Origin: Sipunculus nudus
Lineage: Eukaryota > Annelida > Sipuncula > Golfingiida > Sipunculidae
Length of the DNA: 64,000 bases
Assembly: GCA_026874595.1 (NCBI GenBank)
Contig: CM049318.1
Coordinates: 10,831,241 to 10,895,240 of the forward strand
Direction: 5' to 3'
The position numbers and the translations under genes are program-made. Every line of letters begins with the position of its first letter. Within the stretch, counting starts at the first letter, position 1. The notes under the pieces are model-generated. The model was not told the DNA's origin. It searched no databases and worked only from the letters and a program-made list of their open reading frames with translations. This document shows positions 41,008 through 53,055 of this stretch, piece after piece.

Positions 41008-44000
41008 GTAGGTAGTCCTTCATGACAACCTATAAATTAAAACCTTTTTAAAAATGATGATCACGTTAACATTTATTTTCCTAATATCTGCGTGTCTCCA
41101 CAAAATGCAACATATTCCAATCAGTAGAAAAATGTAGCTTTGAAAATGTTGCAGAATTATTTTAACACAAGTGGTCCATATTTATCATTGATTATTATAG
41201 ATCCAAATACCATGCTCTCAGTGAGATATGTAAACGTTATATTTTCTGTCTTTCTCTCTTTTTTTTTCAGTCTCATTTTTACAAGACACTACATGAGGAT
41301 CATAATTAATATTACTCTAACCCTGTTACTGCTATAACCAATACAAACAATGATAATACTAGCTAAAATAATAATCTACAGGAACTTCCTCTCTTGGGAG
41401 CGTATTTCGGAGCACGGACGACTCAGAGTCCATCAAAGTGGTCCACACTGCGCTGGAGAAAGGGATCAACTACCTCGATAGCGCCCCCTGGTATGGACAT
41501 ACGAAATCAGAAACCATCCTTGGAAAGGTCAGTTGACCTATTTGAACAAAGGCGTTTCTATTCCTAGTGAATGTTATTGGTTCCGCCCTCGATCGACCAG
41601 GATAAACAAAATGCAAACTCTCGCCATGGCAAAGAATCCTTCAAAATAAAATTTTGTAATTATCCAGATTCCCTATAAATTTTAATGGATTGTTCTTTGC
41701 TTCCGCAAAAAAGTAATCAAATTCTCTCATATTTTTTTGGAACAGTTTCTAACAGACACCGAACAATTAACCAGGCGATAGAAACCTTAAATATCTTCAA
41801 GATGTTTGTAGCAAGACTATATCCTGCTATAAACTATGACATGGGTCACTTATGGTATCATAAACCCATATTTTATTAGTTATTTTGAAATCAGAGGTAA
41901 AAACTCTATAAAACTGTGTAATAACAAATTCAGCTTACAGAAGTTTTTAACATTTAATTTTTTATCATACCCTTTTTATTGTCAGATCTGCACCTTTTTC
42001 GTCAAATATTTGGCCTAACGTCATAGAGCGAAAAATAGTAAGTGTCTTCATTGCTGGTGTCTTCATTCACTATTAAATTTACACTGGTTATGGGAGTTAC
42101 CTTAACGTGGGTGTGGTCACCCGAGAGCGTAGTTCCGACTTCTACTCAGCCGATACGGGTCCAATCGCCCCAAATTATCCCCGTAGAAAGATTCCCGCCC
42201 AGAGACTGTGTTACGGAACCTAATATCAACAGATCACCTAGTCATGACGAACATAAATTTTGTAATGGAGATAAAAAAAATAAGATTCTGTTACACTAGG
42301 CAGCGTGAAATGTCTAGGGGAATGAATAAAGAAGTCAGTAGGTTTTTTTTAACAAATAATTATAATTTTATTCCTAAAACAATCCTAACATTAAAATACA
42401 CTAAATCAATACAATTTCACAGTATAACAACAGTAAAACAGCAAATCAATACAAGTATTTAAATAAAGTATACAGTACCTGCCATGGATACCACCACTGT
42501 CACAGCAATAACAAGTCCTTTATAACGTACAACCCAGATGAACAGTTCACATAAATCTTCTCAGAGAATAATAGTCCAGTTCATTCACAAAATCAATCCG
42601 TTGTGATGCCAAAGTGAAGTTCTTATTATAATCCCCAAAGCAAACTGAAGACTATATAATATCCGTCACAAATTTAACAGAAAATCGATAATTGCCGCAC
42701 TTATCGGAAAAGGTCCGCAACTGACTTACACGCTTCTGTGTCCGCTGGAATATTTCTCTCCTCTCTGTTTGGCTCTAAAACACAGCCCCTTATTTATAAC
42801 TTTCACCTCAAGCAGAGAACTTTCCATTTCTCGAACAATCCAAAGAACCTAACATGATACACTGTACACACGCGTTACAGGAAACATCTAGAACAACATC
42901 GCTGTGTTTCTACATATCAGGGTTCACACGTGGACTAGTCCGGCTCGGCCAGGCGAGAAAGCCTCAGACTAGCATGACCGCCGTTTACACGTGAGACCCC
43001 ACGCGTGGGCCGGGCTATGCCGTCATAGCAACAGACAATGCTGGCGCTGAACAAACACACTGCTGAATACAATAAAAGAGACATCTATAACAACTGTCCA
43101 CGGATTTCCTCAGTGTCATATTTCGCCCTTATCAAACCCTGACTGATTTATTCATAGTAATCCTTTCAAAATCATTCATGTGCCACCATTTTTCGTGCAG
43201 ACTTAATCCCAGCTGTCACAAATTGCATACTGGAATTAAGGGAACACCGCTAGTAATCATTAAATGGGTATTCCTCGATATAACAGCAATTGATTATACA
43301 TGTATAAAGAGACATGTTTAAAGGGGCTCAATCATCTATAAATGAATTAACACGAAAAATTGTTTCTTCCCTTTAAAATAAACTAGTACCTACCAACATA
43401 TTACCCTGAAACCGTTTGCCTACTCTTGTAACAAAGTATTAAAACAGTGGACCGGGCGCGATCTAGGGTTTCAACATAAACACAGCGGATGGGACTCTGT
43501 GGCTCACTGAGCCACAACACCTACCATTCATAAGATGCCCTGACTGACTCGGCCCCAAAAATGTAATACATGTTCCCGCTGGCTAAAACATCGGTGTTGC
43601 GGCTCCAAATCGGACCTCCGGTCACATGGCCTTGTTATGGTAAACACATACAGGTGGACTGTGTTAACAAACACCCAGAGCCATAGCATTATGTAGAAAA
43701 GCCGTATGGGAGGTATACTGAGACTGTCTGCCGGGATAGTTTTGCTGGGGAACTTTTGTTTAAAGCAAAACTGAACTGATAGTATGACAGATTAGGCATA
43801 ATATTGCTCCTGATTACATCCCTTTAAGGAATTGAATATTGTTCACTTATCATTCTTCGTGTAAAACAGCTTCCAATCTTGTTTTTATTTACCCTGACTT
43901 AAGGCGCTTATTGGGATACCGCGTGATCAGTACATCCTGGCCACTAAGGTCTGTCGGTACTTACCGGAAGCTGACAAGATGTTCGACTTCTCGGCCGAGC

Positions 44001-47000
44001 GCACTTTACGCAGCGTGGACGAGAGTCTCCAGCGGCTAGGGGTAGAGTACCTGGATATAATACAGGTATAATTATTACTAACTCACGCTCCAATAAAGTT
44101 ATGGGTGTTTACGAAATATATATGATATAAATTAACAGTAGCACTATTTCATTTACAAGTCTTCTCTTTTTTTTGTATAAAGATTAGGTATCAATTTGTA
44201 AATTAATTTTTTTGGCAGAGAAGAAATGCTCTTCGATTAATATACATACAACGGTAAATATTTTACACATATATCAGTTGTTTAGTAATGACATAACCAA
44301 ATCAGTTAACATGAATAATTGACTTGGATAATTTAAGAAAAATTTTTTTCTAAACTCAAATAATATTCCAGTTATTTAGCTCAGATTTTTTATTGTATAT
44401 AGGTACACGACATGGAGTTTGCTGCAAACCTAGATATTATCATAAATGAAACACTTCCGGCACTACAGAAAGTCAGGGACGCAGGGAAAGCCAAATTCAT
44501 CGGAATTACCGGATATCCGCTTGAAAACTTCAAGTTAGTCTTCTTTTCAACAAAAACCCTGTTTACTGGAATCCCTTTATCTGAAAAGTGGATGTTAATC
44601 AGTATAAGACATACTAAAAGTTTAGTAGTTTATGATGAAATAAAGATAAGGATTTACCTTCAGAATCAGAAAAAAGTTTTTAAAAAATATTTAAGAAAAT
44701 TTCTACTAGCATTTTATATTAATCAAGATTCTGTAAATTAAAAAAGTGAGAGAGGATTCAGTTAAAAAGCAACCACCAGTATTACAAATAAAACGTTAAA
44801 AAGTGAAAAGACAGTCTTTACTGCAAGTAAGAAATCAAAATAGCCATTTTAATCAGCATATATAGATGTCAGAAGTAGAAAAAATTGGGAAACATAACAT
44901 AAAGTGTAGCATTGTATATATGTGAAATAAATCTTTTTATGATCCAGTTGCTTACCCAGTAAGCAATAGCAAATTGTCATGTGTTTTGGACTGTACATAA
45001 TTTGCGAGATGATAGTATTGACACAATAATATGTTTATAAGACTAGAGTATTGAGACTATAATATGTGTCTGATAAAATATTGAGACTTTACTATGTGTA
45101 TATGAAATTATATAACATTAAGACTTTGTGTCTGAGGCTGTAACATCGGAACTATAAATGTGAGTTTAGGACTGTGTTAGAGCGGAGCAGGGTGAAGATT
45201 GATACCATCCTGACGTACTGCCGGTACTCCATGAACGACAGCGGTCTGCTGGACTACATGCCATTCTTCAAGGTAAGGAGATCTACTGTTTTCTGAAAGA
45301 ATATTGCTCCCAGGTTGTATTATCGGATTTTTTTCCACTTTTAAAGAAATAAAGGGTTTCTTGTCGTTGTCGCATCTAATATAATAATACCTGGCTCCCG
45401 GGTACTTTTGGTTGTATTAACACAAACCGTTGTTAAAATCCTGTCAATGCTTATTTTCATTTTCATACAAAATGGCGTTACACGGTACTGTTCATATTGG
45501 AAAATTCCTCTGTATGTACTCATGAATCTTTTAAATGCCAAAGCTAAATGTCGAGGGTGTTGTGATTTTGACTCTAACATGAGCATTCAAGTATTGAATA
45601 AAGGACAACGAATAATCATGTCATGCATGACTACCAGATGGCGCTATCGGGGCGATCGTGAAACTACTGTAATAATGGTTCATGTGAATTAAGTACTATC
45701 TCAGCCTCTATATAAAAACATCAAAGGTGAGTTCCCAACGTTTTAAATAATCCTTTATATATCAATATATCTACCTACATTTAAATACAACAACCTAGAT
45801 TTGCAGTTAATTATAATCTCACATATTTGGAATCTGCAGGAACAAGGACTAGGCATAGTGAATGCAGCTCCAATCTCCATGGGTTTATTGTCTAATCGTG
45901 GTCCGCCACAGTGGCACCCAGCCACGAAACACATCAAAGACGTGTGTAAAGAGGCCGCGCAATACTGCCAGGTAAGTACACCACACATCAAAGACGTGTG
46001 TAAAGAGGCCGCTCAGTACTGTCAGGTAAGTACACCACACATCAAAACGTGTGTAAAGAGGCCGCACATTACTGTCAGGTAAGTACACCACACATCACAG
46101 ACGTGTGTAAAGAGGCTGCACAGTACTGCCAGGTAAGTACACCACACATCAAAGACGTGTGTAAAGAGGGCGCACTGTACTGCTAGGTAAGTACACCACA
46201 CTTCAAAGACGTGTGTAAAGAGGCTGCACAGTACTGTCAGGTAAGTACACCACATATCAAAGACATGTGTAAAGAGGCCGCTCAATACTGCCAGGTAAGT
46301 ACACACATTACAGACGTGTGTAAAGAGGCCGCTCAGTAATGTCAGGTAAGTACCCCACACATCAAAGACGTGTGTAAAGAGACCGCACAGTACTGTCAGG
46401 TAAGTACACCACACATCAAAGACGTGTGTAAAGAGGGCGCACTGTACTGCTAGGTAAGTACACCACACGTCAAAGACGTGTGTAAAGAGGCTGCCCAGTA
46501 CTGTCAGGTAAGTACACCACACATCTCAGACGTGTGTAAAGAGGCCGCTCAGTACTGCCAGGTCAGTACACCACACATCACAGACGTGTGTAAAGAGGCC
46601 GCACAGTACTGTCAGGTAAGTACACTCGTCCCCAACCAGCCACAGCATACATCAAGGATGTGCTCTTCTAAGTACAGAAAAGACAGGTAAAACAGGTAAG
46701 TACACACATATCCAATTCCCAGGTAATTCACAACGTATTTAATCTAATCTGCAAATCTTGCGTTTATCATGACGTTATGTACTGCACTTGCTTTATTATG
46801 TAAATTTATTCTTTTCGTAACATATAATGCAGAATATATTACATAATAATACAATTCATCTACTTTTGACCCACTGTATCGTGAATTTTATTTAATATTT
46901 TCTCAGTGCAACATGAAGTAACCAACTATTTGATGTACACTTACTTTACTCCCTTCTTAACTGTTTTATAAATCATAAAATGTACGTAATGAATTGTAAT

Positions 47001-49710
47001 TTTCTCTTCACACACAATTTATATAAGTTAACCGGGAAACGTTACCTCACACCGGACACGTGAACTTTACTTCATGTGTAACATACTCATATGTACTTCA
47101 TAACTTTAACTGCAATTGTTACATGAAGCGTTATTTTTATCACTTTCCTGTGTAGGCGAGGGACGTGGACATATCTAAGCTGGCCATGCATTACTCCCTG
47201 GACCACCCCGATATGCATACAACGCTCGTCAGCACAGCCAGGTACGTTCAGGATAGTCTCTGGGAATCCAACTCACCACCTAGAATAGATAAAGCACACC
47301 GGGTGCCACTTCGAGTTAGTCTCAGGTGATTCGAGCATTTCTTTAGATAAGTTCAACAACACTTTAGATTTAAGGTATCATATTCGTCTAGATTCTACTG
47401 ACTTTAATGGCATATTTGAAATCTTATAGAATTTCGTTACGAATAAATATGTAAAACTAACACTTGAAGTCATCACATTCTTACTGTTATAATCAGTGTT
47501 AAATAACACGAAGTTCCCAGCATAGGTAACACTATAGCAATTGTTATTGCATTTACATGTATACTGAATTATACGCAAATATCTTTAGGCGATGTTTGCT
47601 ATATCGTCTTTGCTGTAGGGTTTTTTTTTCTCGTGTCGTAAACTCAGTTTCTAATTTTAAAAAAAACTTTACCATTTTATGTATAAATGTCTCCATAATT
47701 GGGTCATCAAAATTTTAAAAATAAAATAATTATCTGATTGGGAACACTGTGGATGAAACCAAGGAGGTTACATATACCCTCCATACTAAAACGAACAGTG
47801 GCTCCAGGTAACTAGAATAGTCTCCACCAGAGGTCTCCCCGCGCAGCGTCGGATCGCAAAGTGTCAGCATATTTTTAAAGCTAAAGGCTGTTTGTTTACT
47901 TCTGCTGGGATCGCCTGAGGATAGTAAGAATAACGACTAGATGAGTAGCAGGGATATCAAGCAGATATATGACACAGATAGCAACAATCATTGTGATCAG
48001 TATAGAATGTAACCTCTTCTTCAAACAATTTTAAATTGTACATGCACTTTCACACTCCTCTGTTGAAGGTAAGTCATACATGAAACACCCCCTCATGAGC
48101 TCATATATTGAAGCCTTATGTGGCATATTCGTATCAAGTAATATTTCGAATGTTCATTTTGCTTTCCAATGGGGAGATATATTTTTATTAAGGAAGAACT
48201 TTTCATTTAAAAAAAATCAAAGTTTATGATGATATTTTGCTTAAATTGCAGCCTTGCCAACTTGAACAAGAATATCGCGGCAGTGGACGAGACGTTGTCA
48301 GACACGGAACAACAGGTTATGAAAGAGGTGATGGAAAAGTAAGTGCAAAAGTGTTCTTGTTCAGATATGGATAGTTCAGGTTATGTCCAGCAGATGGCAG
48401 CACGGATATTAATACTGAGCCAATGCACACAGAACGTGAAAACAAAAAAACATACAGGCATGAGTATGTTTTGTACACGTAGAATCATATTTATAGAGAC
48501 AACCACATTTTTCTGCAGAGTCTTAAGTTTTTCTTTTCCTCTGAAGCACTGTAACAAAATGCAAAAACAGGCGGCAAAAGTGAACCCTACATTTATTATT
48601 AATACCATTATACCTCCAAATGATGGCCGTTAAATATCCTAATGCATGTACATGTACTGGACTAAGAAACGTCGTTTGTATTACAGAAATATACTTTACT
48701 GTGACATCAATACCTGCATTTAATATAAACTGATTGTACACAAAACTTTGATGCCAAAGCCTCCCGTTATTAAAACTTACCAAACACTGTAAGATACGGG
48801 TACCCTCAGCTATTCATAATTTAGCAGTTAAACAGGTCAACGTTACCTTACTAAAAAGATAGCTGTATTGACGACTGGAAGTCTAACACGTTCAATATCA
48901 AGAAAATAATCATTAATTTTTATAGCAGGAGAAATAAAGGGTCCTTAATTCTTAGTTAAGCATTTATCGAAAGTACTGACGACTTTTTTATTATAATGGC
49001 GGAAAACTGCTATATATAAATGGATTGTTAAAGGCATGGGCGCAATAAGGTTCCGCGCATGTCCCCCCCCCCCCCCCCCCCCCATTTTTTCAACATACTA
49101 TGTTTTGTCACCCACCATTTGCTAATTTAACGCAATTAGTTAAAAATACAAGTTGTTAACAAAAATGTGTCACAGTATCGCAAATTTCCTCATTTATCAA
49201 TGAAATGCAGTGTTTCAGAAATAAATAACATAGCAAATTGACATATATGTAATATAATGTGACTCCCCCGTTTCCATGAAACTATGGTTGTCGTCCTTAA
49301 CCGCTCATTAAAAAATCATGCAGGTTTATAAATCGGATATTTTAAGGCAAACATTTTTACTTCTTGCTTCTTTCTGAAACGATACAATACCTTTTTTTAT
49401 TCTTAAATTGCTTTTATTGCTTAATTGTATTCTTAAATTTGGATAAAAAAAATCAAAATATTTCGACACTGCAGTTTGGGGTTACCCCTCCCACACCGAA
49501 GTCAAAGTCCCCCCCCCCCCCCCCCCCCGGCGAAATTGCGCCTCTGGATAAAACCACTGTCAATATATTGTGGAAATTACTATATATACTGCTGTATTAC
49601 ATTAAATATTGTGTGCTTATTTCAGGTTCATGAAGCCACTCAACAACAGTCACTGGGAAGGGGCAGAGGTGGCTCAGTACTGGGAGAACATCAAGAAGCT
49701 GTCACAGTGA
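40953..49710 (+). CDS. Aldo-keto reductase, L-galactose dehydrogenase type (9 coding exons, 328 aa)
   Basis: Coding exons are 40953-41007, 41382-41527, 43904-44065, 44403-44533, 45170-45272, 45840-45971, 47156-47241, 48252-48338 and 49626-49710. All have GT-AG junctions and the joined length is 987 nt, in frame. The NAD(P)-dependent (beta/alpha)8 fold has the AKR tetrad D51, Y56, K82 and H123, in LDSAPWYG, LATKVC and VHDMEF. It also carries family-typical segments KFIGITGYPLENF, ILTYCRYSMND and GLLSNRGPPQWHPA. Plant members oxidise L-galactose in ascorbate synthesis; the substrate of animal members is not established, so I do not claim it. A 54-bp minisatellite spans the exon 6 / intron 6 junction. 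A splice acceptor just upstream of the start (40939) suggests a noncoding 5' exon. Confidence 0.94.
41382..41527 (+). CDS. Reductase exon 2 (Asp/Tyr of the tetrad)
   Basis: 146 nt. Encodes GTSSLGSVF... to ETILGK and contains D51 and Y56 in LDSAPWYG. Confidence 0.95.
42289..43220 (-). mobile_element. Probable solo LTR in reductase intron 2
   Basis: On the - strand the segment starts TGTGACA and ends GTGTAACA (TG...CA, 6 of 7 inverted). It holds a TATAAATA box (42791-42798) and a poly(A) signal (42367-42372) in LTR order. It is 932 bp. The flanks GATTC (42284-42288) and AATTG (43221-43225) match at only 3 of 5 positions, so the target duplication is decayed or the boundaries are off. No internal pol lies nearby. 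Sequence differs from both LTR elements at the left of the window. Confidence 0.5.
43318..43827 (-). mobile_element. TTAA-flanked MITE, copy 2, in reductase intron 2
   Basis: Inverted, diverged copy of 27235-27733. Shared words on the - strand include CATAACAAGGCC, TGTGACCGGAG, GATCGCGCCCGGT and TTTAAAGGGAAGAAAC. TTAA lies at 43318-43321 and 43824-43827. Confidence 0.65.
43904..44065 (+). CDS. Reductase exon 3 (Lys of the tetrad)
   Basis: 162 nt, phase 0-0. ALIGIPRDQYILATKVC... to VEYLDIIQ, with K82. Confidence 0.95.
44403..44533 (+). CDS. Reductase exon 4 (His of the tetrad)
   Basis: 131 nt. VHDMEFAANLDIII... to GYPLENF plus two bases. H123 is the second residue. Donor TTCAA|GTTAGT. Confidence 0.92.
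45170..45272 (+). CDS. Reductase exon 5
   Basis: 103 nt. Acceptor GAGTTTAG|G was chosen because only it restores the frame from exon 4, giving KTVLERSRVKIDTILTYC. Ends MPFFK|GTAAGG. Confidence 0.9.
45840..45971 (+). CDS. Reductase exon 6 (carries first minisatellite unit)
   Basis: 132 nt, phase 0-0. EQGLGIVNAAPISMGLLSN... ending HIKDVCKEAAQYCQ. Its last ~43 coding bases and the first ~11 intron bases are the founding unit of the 54-bp array that follows. Confidence 0.93.
45929..46640 (+). repeat. 54-bp minisatellite of exon-end plus 5' splice site (13 copies)
   Basis: Each unit has the exon 6 end (CACATCAAAGACGTGTGTAA...TACTGTCAG) followed by the donor GTAAGTACACCA. Donor GTs fall at 45972, 46026, 46079, 46133, 46187, 46241, 46295, 46346, 46400, 46454, 46508, 46562 and 46616. 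Spacing is 54 except one 53 and one 51. Eleven or more keep GTAAGT; the copy at 46562 has GTCAGT, and those at 46187 and 46454 are preceded by TAG. Only the first two donors keep the reading frame to exon 7. Confidence 0.93.
47156..47241 (+). CDS. Reductase exon 7
   Basis: 86 nt. ARDVDISKLAMHYSLDHPDM... to LVSTA plus two bases. Acceptor TTTCCTGTGTAG. Confidence 0.93.
48252..48338 (+). CDS. Reductase exon 8
   Basis: 87 nt. SLANLNKNIAAVDETLSD... to KEVMEK(split). Donor GAAAA|GTAAGT. Confidence 0.92.
48387..48401 (+). promoter_or_regulatory. CTCF-consensus site in reductase intron 8
   Basis: CCAGCAGATGGCAGC matches the CTCF core consensus CCASYAGRKGGCRSY at all 15 positions. Binding is inferred from motif alone. 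Confidence 0.4.
49626..49710 (+). CDS. Reductase exon 9
   Basis: 85 nt. FMKPLNNSHWEGAEVAQYWE... KKLSQ, stop TGA 49708-49710. Acceptor CTTATTTCAG. Confidence 0.94.
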
Positions 49711-50723
49711 TCCCAGCAACGATAACAATTAACAGATGATTAGTACACACCCCAACTAACCAAAAAATGTAAATGTAAGCTACAGTAATACAGGTCTACA
49801 AACGATCGCAAGCCTCTGATAAGTACGTTTGTTTTTTTTTTGTCTCGAACTGTCGGGAATTATGAAAAGTGTGTCCTAAGATGGGCATTTTCCTTATTTA
49901 TCCATAAATCTAGAGATATTTCAAATTAGTTTTCGGAAGGGCTCATCTGACTGCAACTGCGTTGTGTATACAGACAGAGCGTAGTTTGTTAACGTAAATC
50001 GGGGCCCCGAGGCACTTTCATAGATTCAAACATCACAAGTTTTTTTTCAGTTCTTCTTAAAACATCAAATTATATTATATTAATAAGATATATGGTAAGT
50101 AGGATTTGAAATTTGTCTTATTTGTTGCTCATCAATTTACAAATGAGTTTATACCCTTATATTAATTTGGCCTAGGCAACAATAGTTTATCTGTCACGGG
50201 TGTGTTGTAGTGTTATCTATTAAAATTAAAATAGGTTCGCCAGGCTTCGTTGTATAATAGCACCGTCTGTCGTATTTGGATTGAACCTAAACTGGTCTTC
50301 CAGTGCAAATAATTTACGGGTACGACGAGCTAGTATATATTAAAGAAATAATGTGCAATAGAGTCATGCCTTATCTCTCCCGTCCCTATATTTGCTTAGT
50401 CCTTGCCATATTAATTTACCTCTCAAATCTGGTGTAAATTTGTCAGACGGTTCATATTTCATACATGTAATCTTAAGACTTCACTGAGGCATATCATTTT
50501 TCATTTTCGTATTTCAAAGAAGGGCTCGATCATAGCCAGTGGCCTTCGGTAACGCGAAACCATCATTAGTTGTCATGGTAACGCCTAGTTTCTATTCAAC
50601 TTCCTTACTTTTTATATCAAGACCATGGTTCATTGCGTTGAACTTTTTTTGCAAGTCCCCATGTTGCTTGCATAAAAAGTATGTCTTTTAATAAAGTTAC
50701 AGGGTTATGTTACCAACAATAAA
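49711..50723 (+). other. Probable reductase 3' UTR
   Basis: Non-coding. Two AATAAA signals lie at 50690-50695 and 50718-50723 with a T/GT-rich stretch (TTCTTGTCTGTC) after the second. Confidence 0.4.
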
Positions 50724-51310
50724 TTCTTGTCTGTCAATATCACACGCATGGATTAATCCACTTTTTATTATAGCAGGTGACGTAGATTTTGTTTTATGTT
50801 ACACCTTTAACTCAGAATATTATGCGTAAAGGCTGTCTGTTACTGAGTAAAGTAGAATAAAGTGAAGACTTACATGTATAACCGCTGTTCGTCTGTTTGT
50901 CCAGGGGACAGGATAATGGGGACTTCAAGTTTGGGCTGGGTGGGGAGGGGGGGAGGGGGCAACACCCTTGTCCTGGTGAAAAAAATTATTGTGCCCGGGA
51001 ATGCCAAAAAACTTTATACATAACTATTGCCTGCACATGTAATGGGGAAACGGAAAATAAACGCAAATCCGGTTTTTTTTTCGGTATTAAGCTTGACTTT
51101 TTCCCATTTTTTCATATTTTTTGTCAACCCCCTCCCCCCCCCCCAACCCCCCCCCCCCCTGATATATAAAAACTTCCCAGTGGATGTCAACGAAATTATG
51201 GGCAGTACGCCGCTAAAAAAATAGGGGATAAGTTTTGTGCGGGCCAAGAATTTTCCGAATTTGTAATGTTTGCAAGATATGACTGTATTATGGATATACT
51301 AAGACGACAT

Positions 51311-51360
51311 TGACGTCATCATTGCGGAAATGTAGCACAATAACATTATTAATGACGTCA
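51311..51360. promoter_or_regulatory. Pair of palindromic CRE sites
   Basis: TGACGTCA at 51311-51318 and 51353-51360. No nearby start of a recognised gene. Confidence 0.3.
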
Positions 51361-51661
51361 TCGAGACGGCTCCATTATCTTGCGAAAGGCTCTGAAGGCC
51401 CAGATATATGAGCAAGGCGTTGGAGAAAGTTTATCCCACGCAGAGTGTTGTCTAGTTCTGAGATATTTTTTGTTTACAGTCTTAATGAGAAAACATTTTT
51501 TGTCATCGGCGTATTAAAATTAATAATATACTTTTGTACCCACGCGCATTTAAGAGCAAACGACATGATGTTATTATTACATTAACAAGCATTAAACTAT
51601 ATAAATATGATTGATGTTTTTTGGTGATTTTACATATATAGGTTAACATAATCAAGATTTT

Positions 51662-52560
51662 AGCGAACCTGTGAGCTTATGCGATGGTGTGGCGTCATCC
51701 GTCGTCTGTCGTCCGTCGGCCGTCGTTCGTCGTCTGTACGTTAACCCATACTATCTTGAAAACGGCAAGAGTCAGCATCACGAAATTTTATGCAAAAAAA
51801 TTGGTCATCTTAAAATCTCTATCGGATTTTACTGATTTTTTGGCTAACTGCATTTTCTTAGATTTTATAGGGGAAAAGCTAAAAAAGCTTTAAAAATCTT
51901 CTTCTCCGAAACTGCTCAGCCAAATTGTCCAATATTTCACAGAAATGATTCCTGGAACAATCTCTCTCAAATTTGTTCGATTGGTTTAAGTTCGGTGATT
52001 TTTGGCCGAGATACAGGAAGTTGAACGTATAGTCATCTGTCCAAAAATGCATACTAAAATTACAATCTCAGAAACGGCTGGAGCTATCATCACCAAATTT
52101 TATGCCAGTGTTGGTCACAGGAGTCATATCTGAAATTGAGGTATTGGTGGCACCACCTGCATCGGCCTTTTTGTACGGGGGTCATCAGTGTCTGTATCAT
52201 ACTGACGGCTACAAAAAAACTTCTTCTCTGAAAACATATGGCCAAATTGTTTAATATCGCACAGAAATGATCATAGGGTAGTGCTTTCTGAAATTTGTTC
52301 AAATGGTCTCAGTTCAATGACTTTTGGCTGAGTTATGGGAATTTAGTCATATGCCATAACAGCACATTTTAGCTCAATGGCTATACAAAGATCTTCTTCT
52401 CAAAAAACACTGGGCCAAATTCTTAAATCTCACACATTAATTATCCTTAGATGTTGATAATTCAAGTTTGTCCAAATGGTTTAGGTTCAGTGATTTTTGG
52501 CTGAGTTATGGGAAGCTTAACTTAGCCATTTAGCTGTATTTTCCCATAGGAGTTATAAAC
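51662..52560 (+). repeat. Dispersed repeat family B, copy 1
   Basis: Opens AACCTGTGAGCTTATGCGATGG, then CGTCGTCTGTCGTCCGTCGG and TGTACGTTAACCCATACTAT. Later it contains TACAATCTCAGAAACGGCTG and GTATTGGTGGCACCACCTGC. No coding frame. Confidence 0.75.
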
Positions 52561-53055
52561 CTGAGCTGCAAACCGTTTTTCGACTGACGCCACTGACTTC
52601 AATTTGTTTAATATTTAACAAGAATAATCCCCTGAATAATTCTTATAATAATTGGCTTTTATGGTTCCAATTTTGGCTGAATTATAAAGATTGAATTGAG
52701 TCATTTTACCATATATGTTAGCTGTGTGAAGCAGATACATCTAGCCTGGCACCAGTTTATCAGCATCCGTTATATCATGCCTCTAGACATTTAGATTTCA
52801 GATTATCTATGTTTAATATTGACAAGAATGTTTTATAAAAAAAACTTTAAAAAATGTAGATTTATGATTTTAGATATTTCTCATGCCAGTCAATGTTTAC
52901 AATCACAGGTATACAGCTCTCTGTGGGTATATAAAGACGGCTGTACATGGATTATAAATAATTGGTATTCATACTAAACTTAATTCAAGATATTGCCATC
53001 AGTGAGATGTATCTGTATTATAATTTTGCATTCATTATGCATCTGTAGTAATTTT

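Noticed and set aside
42042-42299. 85-codon + ORF in reductase intron 2
   Set aside because: It would not fit the reductase frame or any recognised domain and probably belongs to the adjacent LTR insertion.
46022-46522. 166-codon - strand ORF with a repeating CTYLTVLCGLFTHVFDVW-like pattern
   Set aside because: It is the antisense of the 54-bp splice-donor minisatellite; the open frame follows from 54 being divisible by 3.
45929-46640. Regularly spaced repeats resembling a CRISPR array
   Set aside because: Units are head-to-tail with no unique spacers, in a eukaryotic intron, and derive from the neighbouring exon end.
50520-50600. GCGAAACC...GTTGTC as a second hammerhead
   Set aside because: No CTGANGA core upstream of the GAAA.
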